DNA from: a virus
Direction: 5' to 3' (one strand)
IMG/VR virus record: IMGVR_UViG_3300035698_009651
Location: 1 to 42,413 of that record
Length of the DNA: 42,413 nucleotides
Shown here: positions 41,408 through 42,413 of the stretch, piece by piece
Numbering within the stretch: position 1 is the stretch's first letter
Layout: each line of letters starts with the position of its first letter
Program-made: the position numbers and the translations under genes
Notes under the pieces: generated by a model
Databases searched by the model: none
Told to the model about the DNA's origin: nothing
What the model saw: only the letters and a program-made list of their open reading frames with translations

Positions 41408-41998
41408 ATGACTACACTTGCGGCAATGAAACAGATTGAGAGGCGGGCGGACGTTCCTCTCTTCCTTCGTGAGGCGTCACTGACTCATTTGGTGGTCGAG
41501 GTTGGTGTCCGGTATGGGTACAACTTCGAGCAGCTTCTCGGCTGCCGCCCTGATGTGGCGGTTGCTATCGATCACTGGAGGGTGACGGGCAAGAAGGAGG
41601 AGCAGGATACGGACTTGGATCAGACTGAGCTTGACGGCATCTACTTGGATGTCGTTGCTCGGAATCTGTACCGACCTGGTGTTCGTGTTGTGCGAGCATC
41701 GTCGGAGAAGGCCGTGCGTCTGTTCACCTTGTTTTCCATCGATTACATCTACATTGATGCAAGCCATACTAAGGAGGGATGCCTCGCGGACATGGAGGCG
41801 TGGTGGGCGTATGTTCGTCAGGGGGGAATCATGGCGGGCCATGACTACGTCGCCAAGGCGGCTCAGAGTGGTGTCCCCTTTGGTGTGATCGAGGCCGTCG
41901 TGGTGTTCATGAAGAAGAAGAAGATGAATCCCGAATTGCTGCACGTTACGAAGCATGGATATTGCAGCTGGATGATTTACAAGGACGAAGGAGAGTAA
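41408..41998 (+). CDS. Class I SAM methyltransferase (Methyltransf_24-like)
   Basis: A 196-residue protein. VVEVGVRYGYNFEQLLG is SAM motif I, AIDHW follows at the end of the second strand, and YIYIDASHTKEGCLADMEAW with GGIMAGHDYV are the later motifs of methyltransferases often found in sugar and peptide biosynthesis clusters. It follows the putative glycosyltransferase by 11 bases and probably methylates a glycan or its precursor. AAGGAGATCAGC precedes the start. Confidence 0.75.
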   Translation: MTTLAAMKQIERRADVPLFLREASLTHLVVEVGVRYGYNFEQLLGCRPDVAVAIDHWRVTGKKEEQDTDLDQTELDGIYLDVVARNLYRPGVRVVRASSEKAVRLFTLFSIDYIYIDASHTKEGCLADMEAWWAYVRQGGIMAGHDYVAKAAQSGVPFGVIEAVVVFMKKKKMNPELLHVTKHGYCSWMIYKDEGE

Positions 41999-41999
41999 T

Positions 42000-42413
42000 A
42001 TGCCAGTGTTGCTAACAGACATCAAGGAGCGCATTCACCTGGCCGAGGTTATCCCATCGGGTGGTATTGCGATAGAGTTGGGTGTCGCCAGTGGGAAGTT
42101 CTCCGAGGCTCTTCTTGGTGCTGCTCCGCAGATGAGAATGCTGTACTCCATCGACCGGTGGGCGGGGGACCGAGACCACGGTGATGAGGAGTACAGGGGG
42201 GCGTGCCGCCTCCTAGCACCATTTGCTGATCGTAACATCATTCTTCGTCTGCCGTTCGAAGAGGCCCGCTACTACATGACCGATAAGATCTTCAACCTGG
42301 TTTATGTGGATGGGTACGCCCACACCGGACAAGACGAAGGGCGGACGCTGGAGCAGTGGTGGCCGAAGGTGAAGCAGGGCGGGGTGTTCGCGGGCCACGA
42401 CTACACCGCCCAC
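42000..42413 (+). CDS. Class I SAM methyltransferase, 3' end outside window
   Basis: The first 138 codons are present. AIELGVASGKFSEALLG is SAM motif I, YSIDRWAG follows, and LVYVDGYAHTGQDEGRTLEQ with GGVFAGHDYTAH matches the order seen in the previous gene, so the two are tandem paralogues. The start lies one base after the preceding stop, with GAAGGAG in front. The C-terminus and stop are outside the window. Confidence 0.8.
   Translation, partial: MPVLLTDIKERIHLAEVIPSGGIAIELGVASGKFSEALLGAAPQMRMLYSIDRWAGDRDHGDEEYRGACRLLAPFADRNIILRLPFEEARYYMTDKIFNLVYVDGYAHTGQDEGRTLEQWWPKVKQGGVFAGHDYTAH

Noticed and set aside
1-42413. tRNA genes, integrase or attachment sites, insertion sequences
   Set aside because: None could be recognised by eye on either strand.

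Overview
The window is an internal piece of a tailed double-stranded DNA phage genome (or a prophage of one), cut at both ends. It has two opposing transcription units: a leftward early half (1-14361) and a rightward virion half (14621-42413). The tail looks siphovirus-like: a tail tube protein, lambda-type G/GT chaperones joined by a frameshift, and a 935-residue tape measure are present, and no sheath gene is visible. Start sites mostly have strong AAGGAG-type ribosome sites and the early promoters fit a sigma-70 pattern, so the host is bacterial. Nothing seen fixes the host. No integrase, endolysin, DNA polymerase or tRNA was recognised; polymerase and lysis genes may lie outside the window.

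Early half, in order of transcription from 14361 down to 1. First comes a run of small accessory genes (14361-9928): zinc-ribbon and ribbon-helix-helix-like proteins, two adjacent proteins with HARE-HTH-like winged helices, and several unknowns. Many share a repeated translation-start leader. A MoxR-type AAA+ ATPase, a DUF3150-like protein and a protein with both a HExxH peptidase-like motif and a VWA domain form a three-gene chaperone/metal-adhesion-type set (9931-6687). Next is a tightly overlapping replication block (6526-1): a sigma-70-like factor, SNF2 helicase, a small RHH-like protein, zinc/TOPRIM primase, a helix-turn-helix initiator-like protein, a DnaB-like helicase and two tandem D12-class adenine methylases. 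The initiator-like gene contains two identical perfect 22-bp palindromes, a candidate origin. Three near-identical promoter/operator modules (about 8850-8917, 10597-10663, 14407-14473) and a seven-unit 10-bp repeat array (10721-10790) lie between early genes.

Virion half. Terminase small and large subunits, a DUF1073-type portal and a MuF-type head protein with a C-terminal zinc-peptidase-like domain come first, then four small genes, a DUF2213-type prohead protease/scaffold, a cement-like protein and the major capsid protein. An accessory insert follows (24676-30522): a module protein, a Rossmann-type protein, two lipoproteins, a sialidase-like beta-propeller and a baseplate-like protein whose GC-rich 5' third changes abruptly at about 29400. 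Then come neck proteins, tail terminator, tail tube, chaperones, tape measure and distal tail proteins (30531-39807). The right end encodes a putative glycosyltransferase and two tandem SAM methyltransferases, suggesting glycan modification of the virion or host surface.

The most unusual items are the MoxR/DUF3150/VWA-peptidase set under a phage early operator, the triplicated promoter-operator with an upstream conserved block, the start-associated leader repeats, the palindrome pair inside the initiator gene, and the MuF protein carrying a HExxH effector-like domain. Function statements rest on motif reading by eye; no database search was possible.
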